From Nocardioides ganghwensis (GTDB lineage: Bacteria; Actinomycetota; Actinomycetes; Propionibacteriales; Nocardioidaceae), in assembly GCF_014779655.1 (NCBI RefSeq), contig NZ_JACXYX010000003.1:124001-188000 (forward strand): a DNA stretch of 64,000 bases. Direction: 5' to 3'. The translations under genes were made by a program, and so were the position numbers. Below, piece by piece: positions 8,538 to 15,485 of the stretch. The first letter of the stretch is position 1, and every line of letters begins with the position of its first letter. The notes under the pieces are model-generated. The model was not told the origin of the DNA, did no database searches, and worked only from the letters and a program-made list of their open reading frames with translations.

Positions 8538-10775
8538 ATGACTTCCACTGACACCCCCCGCACCGACGAGCACAGCGCAGTCCGCTACGACCGCGACGCC
8601 GACGGCATCGTCACGCTGACCCTCGACGACCCGACGGCCAGCGCCAACACGATGAACGAGCTCTACCAGGCGTCGATGGAGGCCGCCGTCCAGCGGCTCC
8701 ACGACGAGGTCGACGACGTCACCGGCGTGGTCCTGACCAGCGCGAAGAAGACCTTCTTCGCCGGCGGCAACCTCAAGAGCATGATGAAGGCGACCCCCGA
8801 GGACGCCGAGGAGATCTTCGCGATGGGCGAGGCGGTCAAGTCCAGCCTCCGCCGGCTCGAGACCTTCCCGCGGCCCGTCGTCGCGGCGATCAACGGTGCC
8901 GCCCTCGGCGGCGGGCTCGAGATCGCGCTGGCGGCCAACCGCCGCATCACCGTCGACGACCGCTCGGTGAAGATCGGCCTGCCCGAGTCGACGCTCGGAC
9001 TGCTGCCCGGCGGCGGCGGGGTCACCCGCGTCGTACGCATGCTCGGCCTGCAGTCCGCGCTGATGGACGTGCTGATGCCCGGCGCCCAGTTCGACCCGCG
9101 GGGCGCGCTCGCCAAGGGGCTCGTCGACGAGGTCGTCCCGACCCGCGAGGAGCTGGTGCCGGCGGCCAAGGCGTGGATCCTCGCGCACAAGGACGACGAG
9201 GACGCGGCGAAGAACCCGTGGGACCGCGCCGGCTACAAGATGCCCGGCGGCACGCCGAAGACCCCGGCGCTCGCCCAGTTCCTGCCGGCCTTCCCCGCCC
9301 TGCTGCGCAAGCAGACCAAGGGTGCGGTCTATCCCGCGCCGCGCGCGATCATGAGCGCGGCCGTCGAGGGCGCGCAGGTCGACTTCGACACCGCCTCGCG
9401 CATCGAGAGCCGCTACTTCACCAACCTGGTGGTCAACCAGCAGGCCAAGAACATGATCCAGGCCTTCTTCTTCGACCTCCAGGCGATCAACTCCGGATCC
9501 CTCCGCCCGCAGGGCATCGAGAGGTGGACCGCCAAGAAGGTCGCCGTCCTCGGCGCCGGGATGATGGGCGCCGGCATCGCCTACTCGTGCGCCCGCGCCG
9601 GCATGCAGGTCGTGCTCAAGGACGTCTCCCTCGAGGCGGCCGAGCGCGGCAAGGCGTACACGGCGAAGCTCAACGCCAAGGGTGTCGAGCGCGGGAAGAT
9701 CACGCAGGACAAGGCCGACGAGCTGCTCGCGCGGATCACGCCCACCGCCGACGCCGCCGACCTCGCGGGCTGCGACCTCGTGATCGAGGCGGTCTTCGAG
9801 GACCCGTCGCTCAAGGCGAAGGTGTTCGCCGAGGTGGCGCCCCACGTCGAGGCCGACGCGCTGCTGTGCTCCAACACCTCGACCCTGCCGATCACCGAGC
9901 TCGCCACCGGCGTGGACCGCCCCGCCGACTTCATCGGCCTGCACTTCTTCAGCCCCGTCGACAAGATGCCGCTCGTCGAGATCATCCGCGGCGCGGAGAC
10001 CTCCGACGCCGCGCTCGCCAAGGCGTACGACGTCGTCCAGCAGATCCGCAAGACGCCGATCGTGGTCAACGACTCGCGCGGCTTCTACACCTCGCGCGTC
10101 ATCGGCACCCAGATCAACGAGGGCCTCGCGATGCTCGCCGAGGGCGTCCACCCGGTGTCGCTGGAGCGCGCGGCGACGTCGGCCGGCTTCCCCGTCGGGC
10201 CGCTGCAGATCAGCGACGAGCTCAACATGGAGCTGATGGCCAAGATCCGCAAGGCGACCGAGGACGCCGCCGAGCGCGAGGGCATCGACCTCGGCGACTA
10301 CCCGGCGGGTGCGGTCATCGAGACCATGATCGGCCTCGGTCGGCCGTCCCGGCTCAAGGGCGCGGGCTTCTACGACTACGACGAGAACGGGCGCCGTACG
10401 ACGCTGTGGCCCGGGCTCGCGGAGACGTTCCCCGTGGCGGAGCAGCAGATCCCGATCCGCGACGTGCGCGACCGGATGCTCTTCATCGAGGCGCTCGAGA
10501 CCGCGAAGTGCTTCGAGGAGGGCGTCATCACCTCGGCCGCCGCGGCCAACATCGGCTCGATCATGGGCATCGGGTTCCCGGCGCTGACGGGCGGCGCGGC
10601 CCAGTTCATGACCGGCTGGCAGGCCCTCGACGAGACCGGCCACGGAGTCGGCCCCGTCGGCCTCGACGCGTTCCTGGCCCGGGCCGACGAGCTGGCGGAC
10701 GCGTACGGCGAGCGGTTCCGCCCCACGCCGTACCTCCGCGAGCTGGCGGCGAGGGGCGAGGGCTTCCCCGCCTGA
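8538..10775 (+). CDS. fadB: Multifunctional 3-hydroxyacyl-CoA dehydrogenase/enoyl-CoA hydratase
   Basis: A 745-residue FadB-type enzyme catalysing enoyl-CoA hydration and NAD-linked 3-hydroxyacyl-CoA oxidation. The N-terminal crotonase domain (about 15-215) has the oxyanion-hole segment NGAALGGGLEIAL at about 116-128 and LPESTLGLLPGGGG further on. The dehydrogenase Rossmann motif VLGAGMMGAGIA begins at about 335, and the C-terminal 3HCDH domains follow from about 510. ATG 8538 is chosen for its GAAGGA at 8527-8532; the frame is open upstream, but that part is repeat DNA. It pairs with the thiolase upstream. A convergent terminator-like structure follows. Confidence 0.95.
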   Translation: MTSTDTPRTDEHSAVRYDRDADGIVTLTLDDPTASANTMNELYQASMEAAVQRLHDEVDDVTGVVLTSAKKTFFAGGNLKSMMKATPEDAEEIFAMGEAVKSSLRRLETFPRPVVAAINGAALGGGLEIALAANRRITVDDRSVKIGLPESTLGLLPGGGGVTRVVRMLGLQSALMDVLMPGAQFDPRGALAKGLVDEVVPTREELVPAAKAWILAHKDDEDAAKNPWDRAGYKMPGGTPKTPALAQFLPAFPALLRKQTKGAVYPAPRAIMSAAVEGAQVDFDTASRIESRYFTNLVVNQQAKNMIQAFFFDLQAINSGSLRPQGIERWTAKKVAVLGAGMMGAGIAYSCARAGMQVVLKDVSLEAAERGKAYTAKLNAKGVERGKITQDKADELLARITPTADAADLAGCDLVIEAVFEDPSLKAKVFAEVAPHVEADALLCSNTSTLPITELATGVDRPADFIGLHFFSPVDKMPLVEIIRGAETSDAALAKAYDVVQQIRKTPIVVNDSRGFYTSRVIGTQINEGLAMLAEGVHPVSLERAATSAGFPVGPLQISDELNMELMAKIRKATEDAAEREGIDLGDYPAGAVIETMIGLGRPSRLKGAGFYDYDENGRRTTLWPGLAETFPVAEQQIPIRDVRDRMLFIEALETAKCFEEGVITSAAAANIGSIMGIGFPALTGGAAQFMTGWQALDETGHGVGPVGLDAFLARADELADAYGERFRPTPYLRELAARGEGFPA

Positions 10776-10777
10776 CC

Positions 10778-10837
10778 CCGACCGGGCACTTCCTGACGCG
10801 CGGGACACACCGACCGGGCACGGAAGTGCCCGGTCGG
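10778..10837. terminator. Bidirectional terminator with two alternative hairpins
   Basis: Arms 10778-10793 and 10822-10837 are perfect 16-bp complements. A partial third copy at 10810-10821 can pair instead with 10826-10837, giving a 12-bp stem closed by a GGAA tetraloop. The two structures exclude each other. The site lies between convergent genes and has no T-run. Confidence 0.7.
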
Positions 10838-10839
10838 CG

Positions 10840-11691
10840 CTAGCGCTGGTCGCCCTCGACGATCTCGACGGAGTCGACCACGGCGTGCAGGCCCTGCACC
10901 TCGGCGCTCGGGGTCCCGGCGGTCCACACGGCCCACAGCAGCAGCGGTCGACCTTCGACGTCGATGACCCAGGCGTCGACGGTGGTGCCGCGCCTGAGGT
11001 AGCGGATGGCGGCCTCGGCGGTGGTCAGCACGGTGTCCTGCGTGCAGGTCCCGCGGGGGCCATCCTCCCGCAGCCGCAGGTGCACCGCGGGGTAACCGAA
11101 GCGGACCGTGCTCTCGGGGCCGGAGGTCACCGTGAGGCGTGGGACGGTGGTGAGTGCCTCCACGAGCGTGCTCGTGTCGTCGCCCGTCACGTCGGTCATC
11201 GTGCACCCCGGCTGGGCGACCCACGTCACGTCCAGGGCGACCATTCCCAGCGCCCATTCCGGGTCCTTGTCCAGCAGCTCGCCGTTGGTCGTGCCCTCGC
11301 CCGCCGCCAGGTCGTCCAGGCCTGCGAACCGGTTCGGGCCGAGCCAGGAGTTCCATCCCTCGGGGAGAGTGAACCGTACGGAGGGCAACGAGGTGTCCTC
11401 GGACGGGCGCAGCACGTAGGTGCCCGCGTCCAGGGTGGTGTTCGTCATCACCGGGTAGGGCCTCGTGAGCGAGGTCTGGTCCGGGCCCTCGGCGGGCTGC
11501 GGGTCGGCGGAGCCGCCGAACGTGCCGGCGACGATTCCGCTGACACCGAGGACGCAGGCCGTCACGGCGCCGACCACCGCGTGGCCTCGGTGCCGCCGCT
11601 GGCGTCCCGCTCGCTCGATGGCCGCGAAGTCGGGAGCTCGGACGTGGTGCTCGGCCTCCTCGCGGAACGCTTCCAGAAGGCGCTCAGACAT
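10840..11691 (-). CDS. Membrane-anchored protein paired with a sigma factor (possible anti-sigma factor)
   Basis: A 283-residue protein with a short cytoplasmic N-terminus (about 1-37, acidic and basic, no zinc-binding HxxxCxxC), one membrane segment at about 38-60 and a large outer domain. The outer domain has Cys residues near 152 and 220 that could form a disulphide. Its ATG overlaps the end of the upstream sigma-factor gene by 8 bp, so the two are translated together. That arrangement is typical of a sigma/anti-sigma pair, but the fold is not one I recognise, so the role is inferred from position only. Confidence 0.65.
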   Translation of the reverse strand: MSERLLEAFREEAEHHVRAPDFAAIERAGRQRRHRGHAVVGAVTACVLGVSGIVAGTFGGSADPQPAEGPDQTSLTRPYPVMTNTTLDAGTYVLRPSEDTSLPSVRFTLPEGWNSWLGPNRFAGLDDLAAGEGTTNGELLDKDPEWALGMVALDVTWVAQPGCTMTDVTGDDTSTLVEALTTVPRLTVTSGPESTVRFGYPAVHLRLREDGPRGTCTQDTVLTTAEAAIRYLRRGTTVDAWVIDVEGRPLLLWAVWTAGTPSAEVQGLHAVVDSVEIVEGDQR

Positions 11692-12217
11692 GGTGGACGC
11701 CTCCTTCGGCGTACGCGAGGTGCGAGGCGAGTGCCTCTCGCCCTCGGCTGAGGCGGGACCTGACGGTGCCGGGTGGGACGCCGAGCTCGTCGGCGATCTC
11801 CTCGACCGGGAGGTCGGCGAGGTAGTGCAGGGCGATCACGTGCCGCTGCGGCTCGGGCAGCGCCCGCAGCGCGTCGATGATCTCGAGGTGGTCCTCGAGG
11901 CCGACCGGGTCGCGTGGAGGCAGGATTCGTTCCTGCGCGCGCCGCCCGTTGCGCATCTTGCGCCAGCGACTGCGGTGCGCGTTGATCGCGGTCCTCCGCA
12001 GCCACGCCTCCGGGTTGTCGACCCGGGCGAAGCGCCGGCCGGCCGCGGCGGCGCGGGCGAAGGCTTCCTGCACCAGGTCCTCCGCCTCGTCCATGCTGCC
12101 CGTGACGCCGAACAGCTGCACGACGAGCCGGCGATAGCTCGCGTCGAACACGTCGCGGAGGCTCGCGGGTTCGCTCGACGACCACGGGCCGCCGAAGCTC
12201 ACGATGTCCTCGTCCAT
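11684..12217 (-). CDS. RNA polymerase sigma factor, ECF/SigE-like
   Basis: A 177-residue sigma factor with region 2 at about 25-90 (SMDEAEDLVQEAFARAAAAG, then NPEAWLRRTAINAHRSRWRK) and region 4 at about 112-165 (LPEPQRHVIALHYLADLPVE, then ELGVPPGTVRSRLSRGREAL). ATG 12217 is chosen because GGAGAGGAGG lies just upstream, although the frame is open further 5'. The length fits the small actinobacterial SigE-type group. It is co-transcribed with the membrane protein 10840-11691 and divergent from the ABC exporter genes. The inducing stress is unknown. Confidence 0.9.
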   Translation of the reverse strand: MDEDIVSFGGPWSSSEPASLRDVFDASYRRLVVQLFGVTGSMDEAEDLVQEAFARAAAAGRRFARVDNPEAWLRRTAINAHRSRWRKMRNGRRAQERILPPRDPVGLEDHLEIIDALRALPEPQRHVIALHYLADLPVEEIADELGVPPGTVRSRLSRGREALASHLAYAEGGVHHV

Positions 12218-12389
12218 GCCGGCCTCCTCTCCTGATGACCAGAACGACCCGCCAACACCCCCTCCGTTTCCTTCACACCGCCGACTTCTTCCATGGTGCG
12301 CCCGGGCAGGGGCCACCCGCCTGCCCGTCTGGACCGGTCCCGCGCTGCGAGATCGACCCGTTCGGGGTGTGCGGACGCGTCCGCTCGGC

Positions 12390-12395
12390 GAGAAT
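12390..12395 (+). promoter_or_regulatory. Candidate -10 box, leaderless (ABC ATPase gene)
   Basis: GAGAAT ends 6 nt before GTG 12402, in the spacer shared with the divergent sigma-factor gene. Confidence 0.35.
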
Positions 12396-12401
12396 CGTGC
12401 G

Positions 12402-13106
12402 GTGACCCAGACCCCTGCTCCCGCCGTCGTCGTACGCGGCCTGCACGTCCGCTTCGGTGACGTCGAGGCCGTCGCCGGCGTCGACCTCACGGCCGAGGCC
12501 GGGCAGGCGACGGCGCTGCTCGGGCGCAACGGCGCGGGCAAGTCGACCACGATGAAGGTCCTGGCCGGCGTGGTGCCGCCGACCGCCGGCGAGGTGACGG
12601 TCGCCGGCCACGACGCCGCCACCGACGCGCTCGGCGTCAAGCGGTCCGTCGGCTACTGCCCCGACGTCGGCGGCCTCGTGCCGCGGGCCACCCCGTGGGA
12701 GCACCTCCAGCTCAGCGCGCGCCTGCGCCGGATGCCCGCCTGGGAGGAGCGCGGGCGCGACCTGCTCGAGCGCTTCGAGCTCGGCGACGTCGCCCACCGC
12801 GTGGTCGGCGGGTTCAGCCACGGCATGAGCCGCCGTCTCAGCGTCGTCCTGGCGTCCCTCCACGATCCCGCGGTCCTGCTGCTCGACGAGCCCTTCGACG
12901 GCGTCGACCCGCTCGGCGTCGATGCCACCCTCGAGGTGGTCGCCGACGCCCGCGCCCGCGGCGCCTGCGTACTGCTCTCCACCCACCTGCGCGACCTCGC
13001 GCTCGAGGCCTGCGGGGAGGCCGTGGTGCTGCGGGGCGGCAACCGGGTCGCCGCGATGCAGGCGGGCGAGCTCACCGGCGAGGCCTACCGTGCGCTCCTC
13101 GACTGA
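12402..13106 (+). CDS. ABC transporter ATP-binding protein
   Basis: A 234-residue ABC ATPase that powers an exporter. Walker A is GRNGAGKST at about 46-54, Walker B with its Glu is VLLLDEPFDG at about 155-164, and the H-loop His is in LLSTHLRD. The signature is FSHGMSRR in place of LSGGQ, a known variant in exporter ATPases of the CcmA/DrrA group. GTG 12402 is the first start after the divergent promoter region. The permease gene begins inside its last 17 bp, so the two subunits are made together. Confidence 0.93.
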   Translation: MTQTPAPAVVVRGLHVRFGDVEAVAGVDLTAEAGQATALLGRNGAGKSTTMKVLAGVVPPTAGEVTVAGHDAATDALGVKRSVGYCPDVGGLVPRATPWEHLQLSARLRRMPAWEERGRDLLERFELGDVAHRVVGGFSHGMSRRLSVVLASLHDPAVLLLDEPFDGVDPLGVDATLEVVADARARGACVLLSTHLRDLALEACGEAVVLRGGNRVAAMQAGELTGEAYRALLD

Positions 13107-14628
13107 CGGCTGGCTCGACGCCGCGCGCGACACCGGCCACCTCGTCGCGTTCCGCGCGCGGACCGTACGCCGCCGCCGGGCCAGTGCCCTCGGCCTCGTC
13201 GTCGTCCTCGCGCTGACGGCTCTCTTCGCCCTCGGTCCGAGCGGCTTCGACGTGGCGTCCGTCGGCTCGCCCGCCGTCGAGCGGGCCCTCGCCTCGGTCC
13301 AGGGGAACCTCGGCGCGGCGTTCGCCGGGTTCCTGCTGCTCGCCGTCAGCTCCGCCATGGGCAGCGGCGGCGGTCGCGAGCTGTTGTCGCGCAGCGAGGC
13401 GGCCGTGCACCCGATCAGCCCGGTGACCGAGCACCTCGGCGCTCTGCTGCTCGCCCCGGTCAACCTCGCCTGGCTCGTCCAGATGTGGGGCCTGCTCGCC
13501 GTCACCGCGCTCGTCGCGCCGCCCGGCGGCCTGCTCGGCGCCCAGGTCGTCGTGCTCACCTGGGTCCTCGCCGCCACCGCGCTCGGACAGGCGGCCGGCT
13601 GGGCGATCGAGGGCGTACGCCGCTCGCCCCACGGCGTGGTCGTCGTCCGCACGGTCGGCGGCGCCGTCGTCGTCGCCCTGGCCGGCCTGCACCTCGCGGG
13701 GCTGCTCGGACCGCTCGTACGGTCCCTCCCGACGACGTGGATCGCGGAGACGGCGCAGACCCCGGCCTGGCCCCTCGTGGCGGTCCTCCTGCTCGCGCTC
13801 GCCGCCGCGGGCGTCGTCGTCGGCGCCCGGCCCGCTGCCTGGGCGCTTGGCCTGCCTCCGCGCGAGGAGCTGCGGGTGCAGTCCGGCGTGCACGAGGCGC
13901 GCCACGCCCCCGAACCACGCTGGGGCTCACCCGACCGCGCGCTGCTGCGCCGCCTCGACCGTGCCTCGGTGTGGCGCTCGGTCGGCATGCGCCGCGGCCT
14001 GCTGGTGCTCGGCCTGGGCCCCGGCCTGGTCGCGCTGGTGGCGGGGCTCGAGTGGAGCTCGGTGATGGTCCTGCCGGGCCTCACCGCGAGCGGCGCGGCC
14101 CTGCTGTTCGGCGTCAACGCCTGGTGCCTCGACGGCAAGGGGATGGTCTGGCGCGAGACCCTGCCGGTGTCGGCGGCCGACGTGTTCGACGTACGCGCCC
14201 TCGTCGTGGCCGAGTGCATGGCGCTCGTCTCCGGCATCACCGTCGTGCTCGCGCTGCTGCGCAACGGGCTGCCACCCCTCGTGGTCGGGGTCGCGGTCCT
14301 GTCGTGCTGGCTCGTGGTGGTCGTGCAGGTGCTCGCGATCGTGATGACGTGGTCGGTGCGATCGCCGTACGGGGTGGACCTCTCCTCGCCGCGAGCGACG
14401 CCGGCGCCACACGCCGCGATGGCCGGGTACGCCGGGCGGCTCTCGCTCGTCACCACGCTGACCGCGCTGCTGTTCACCGGCCTCGCCGCGGTCCCGTGGG
14501 CCTGGGTTCCGGCTGTCGCCGCGCTGCCCTTCCTGGCGTGGTCGACGCGCCGGCTCGTGCGCGCCCGCCGCCGCTGGCTCGCGGGGGACGAGCGGGCCCG
14601 GGTCGTGCTGACGGTCGCGGCCGTCTGA
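13090..14628 (+). CDS. ABC transporter permease-like membrane protein
   Basis: A 512-residue polytopic protein with about ten hydrophobic segments, starting at about residue 36. GTG 13090 overlaps the ATPase gene by 17 bp. It carries no ATPase or binding-protein domain and is the expected membrane partner of the ABC ATPase. A hydrophilic stretch at about 257-295 separates two halves, so a single chain may form the whole channel. The substrate is not predictable. Confidence 0.8.
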   Translation: MRSSTDGWLDAARDTGHLVAFRARTVRRRRASALGLVVVLALTALFALGPSGFDVASVGSPAVERALASVQGNLGAAFAGFLLLAVSSAMGSGGGRELLSRSEAAVHPISPVTEHLGALLLAPVNLAWLVQMWGLLAVTALVAPPGGLLGAQVVVLTWVLAATALGQAAGWAIEGVRRSPHGVVVVRTVGGAVVVALAGLHLAGLLGPLVRSLPTTWIAETAQTPAWPLVAVLLLALAAAGVVVGARPAAWALGLPPREELRVQSGVHEARHAPEPRWGSPDRALLRRLDRASVWRSVGMRRGLLVLGLGPGLVALVAGLEWSSVMVLPGLTASGAALLFGVNAWCLDGKGMVWRETLPVSAADVFDVRALVVAECMALVSGITVVLALLRNGLPPLVVGVAVLSCWLVVVVQVLAIVMTWSVRSPYGVDLSSPRATPAPHAAMAGYAGRLSLVTTLTALLFTGLAAVPWAWVPAVAALPFLAWSTRRLVRARRRWLAGDERARVVLTVAAV

Positions 14629-14651
14629 CTCCTGCCCACGGGTCAGGTCGA

Positions 14652-14695
14652 GCGTCATACGAACCCGCACCCATGCGTACGACTTGGTATGACGT
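14652..14695. repeat. 44-bp GCGTCATAC palindromic repeat, copy A
   Basis: Starts GCGTCATAC and ends GGTATGACGT, with an ACCCATGCGT centre. The arms are imperfect complements. It lies just past the permease stop, between convergent genes, and may act as a terminator. Confidence 0.7.
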
Positions 14696-14714
14696 CGGCC
14701 GGGGCTCGCGGCGG

Positions 14715-14758
14715 GCGTCATACGAACCCGCACCGATACGTGCGGCTTGGTATGACGC
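14715..14758. repeat. 44-bp GCGTCATAC palindromic repeat, copy B
   Basis: Same family and length as copy A, 63 bp downstream. The 19-bp arms match at 17 positions. Both copies stand between the stops of two convergent genes. Confidence 0.7.
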
Positions 14759-14789
14759 CGGGCGGCCGCGACCCGGGGGAGAGGCGGCG

Positions 14790-15485
14790 TCAGCGGGTGA
14801 CGGCCACCCGGGCGGACCGGGCCCGCCCCCCGAGCGAGCGCACGGCGAGGCGGCGCAGGTCGTCGAGCGAGCGTACGGCGACCCGTTCGGCCCGGCGACG
14901 CGCGGCGGGCGCCTGCACGGCGGCCTCCAGCAGCGCGGCCTCGGCCTCGAACCACGCCGCGACCTCGGCGAGGGCCGGGTCCGCGAGGCGACCGATCGCG
15001 TCCACCTGCACGACGACCTGGAAGGCGGCGGTCGCGGTCCGGCAGGTCGCGCACGCGTCGCCGACCGCCAGCGCCCGGTTGGTCGGGCGGGCGCGCGTGC
15101 CCGGGCCGATGACGACCACCTGCACCGCCAGCGCCGTCGCGGTGCAGTCCCAGCAGTCCTGCGTCCAGGCCGACGCCACGTTGTCGAACCGAGCGGACGC
15201 CGGGCCGGGCACGTAGAGCACCTGCAGCACCGCGCTCTCGCCGCGGCACGCGTGACAGGAGGTCACGGTGGTCGCCACCGCGTCGGCCTTGAGGGCGCCG
15301 TCGCGGACCATGACCTCGGCGACGACGACGTCGCGGTCCTCGCGCCGCTGGTCGCTGGGCTGGGCGCTGGCGACGACGTCGAGGTCGCGCCGCTCGGCCC
15401 CCGGCCCGCGGGGACTCGCGTCCGCCGCACCGGCCAGCAGCAGCGCCGCCACGACGGCGTGGACGGCGAGGCCGCGGGCAGTCAC
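14790..15485 (-). CDS. Secreted protein with three evenly spaced CxxC pairs
   Basis: A 231-residue protein with a signal peptide at 1-23 (hydrophobic core AVHAVVAALLLAGAA, AxA-like end ADA). Three CxxC pairs occur at C77/C80, C111/C114 and C145/C148, exactly 34 residues apart, each followed by a Val-rich strand containing QV (LQVLYV, VQVVV, FQVVVQV). This is a triplicated unit, perhaps disulphide-bonded or metal-binding. The C-terminal 60 residues are helical with many Ala/Arg. GTG 15485 overlaps the upstream TGA by 4 bp, so it is made with the protease-ATPase fusion and may be its extracytoplasmic partner. The family is not one I can name. Confidence 0.75.
   Translation of the reverse strand: MTARGLAVHAVVAALLLAGAADASPRGPGAERRDLDVVASAQPSDQRREDRDVVVAEVMVRDGALKADAVATTVTSCHACRGESAVLQVLYVPGPASARFDNVASAWTQDCWDCTATALAVQVVVIGPGTRARPTNRALAVGDACATCRTATAAFQVVVQVDAIGRLADPALAEVAAWFEAEAALLEAAVQAPAARRRAERVAVRSLDDLRRLAVRSLGGRARSARVAVTR

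Noticed and set aside
8364..10808. 814-codon open frame antisense to fadB
   Set aside because: High GC keeps antisense frames open. Its protein is Arg/Gly/Val/Asp-rich without any motif, while the sense frame is a clear FadB.
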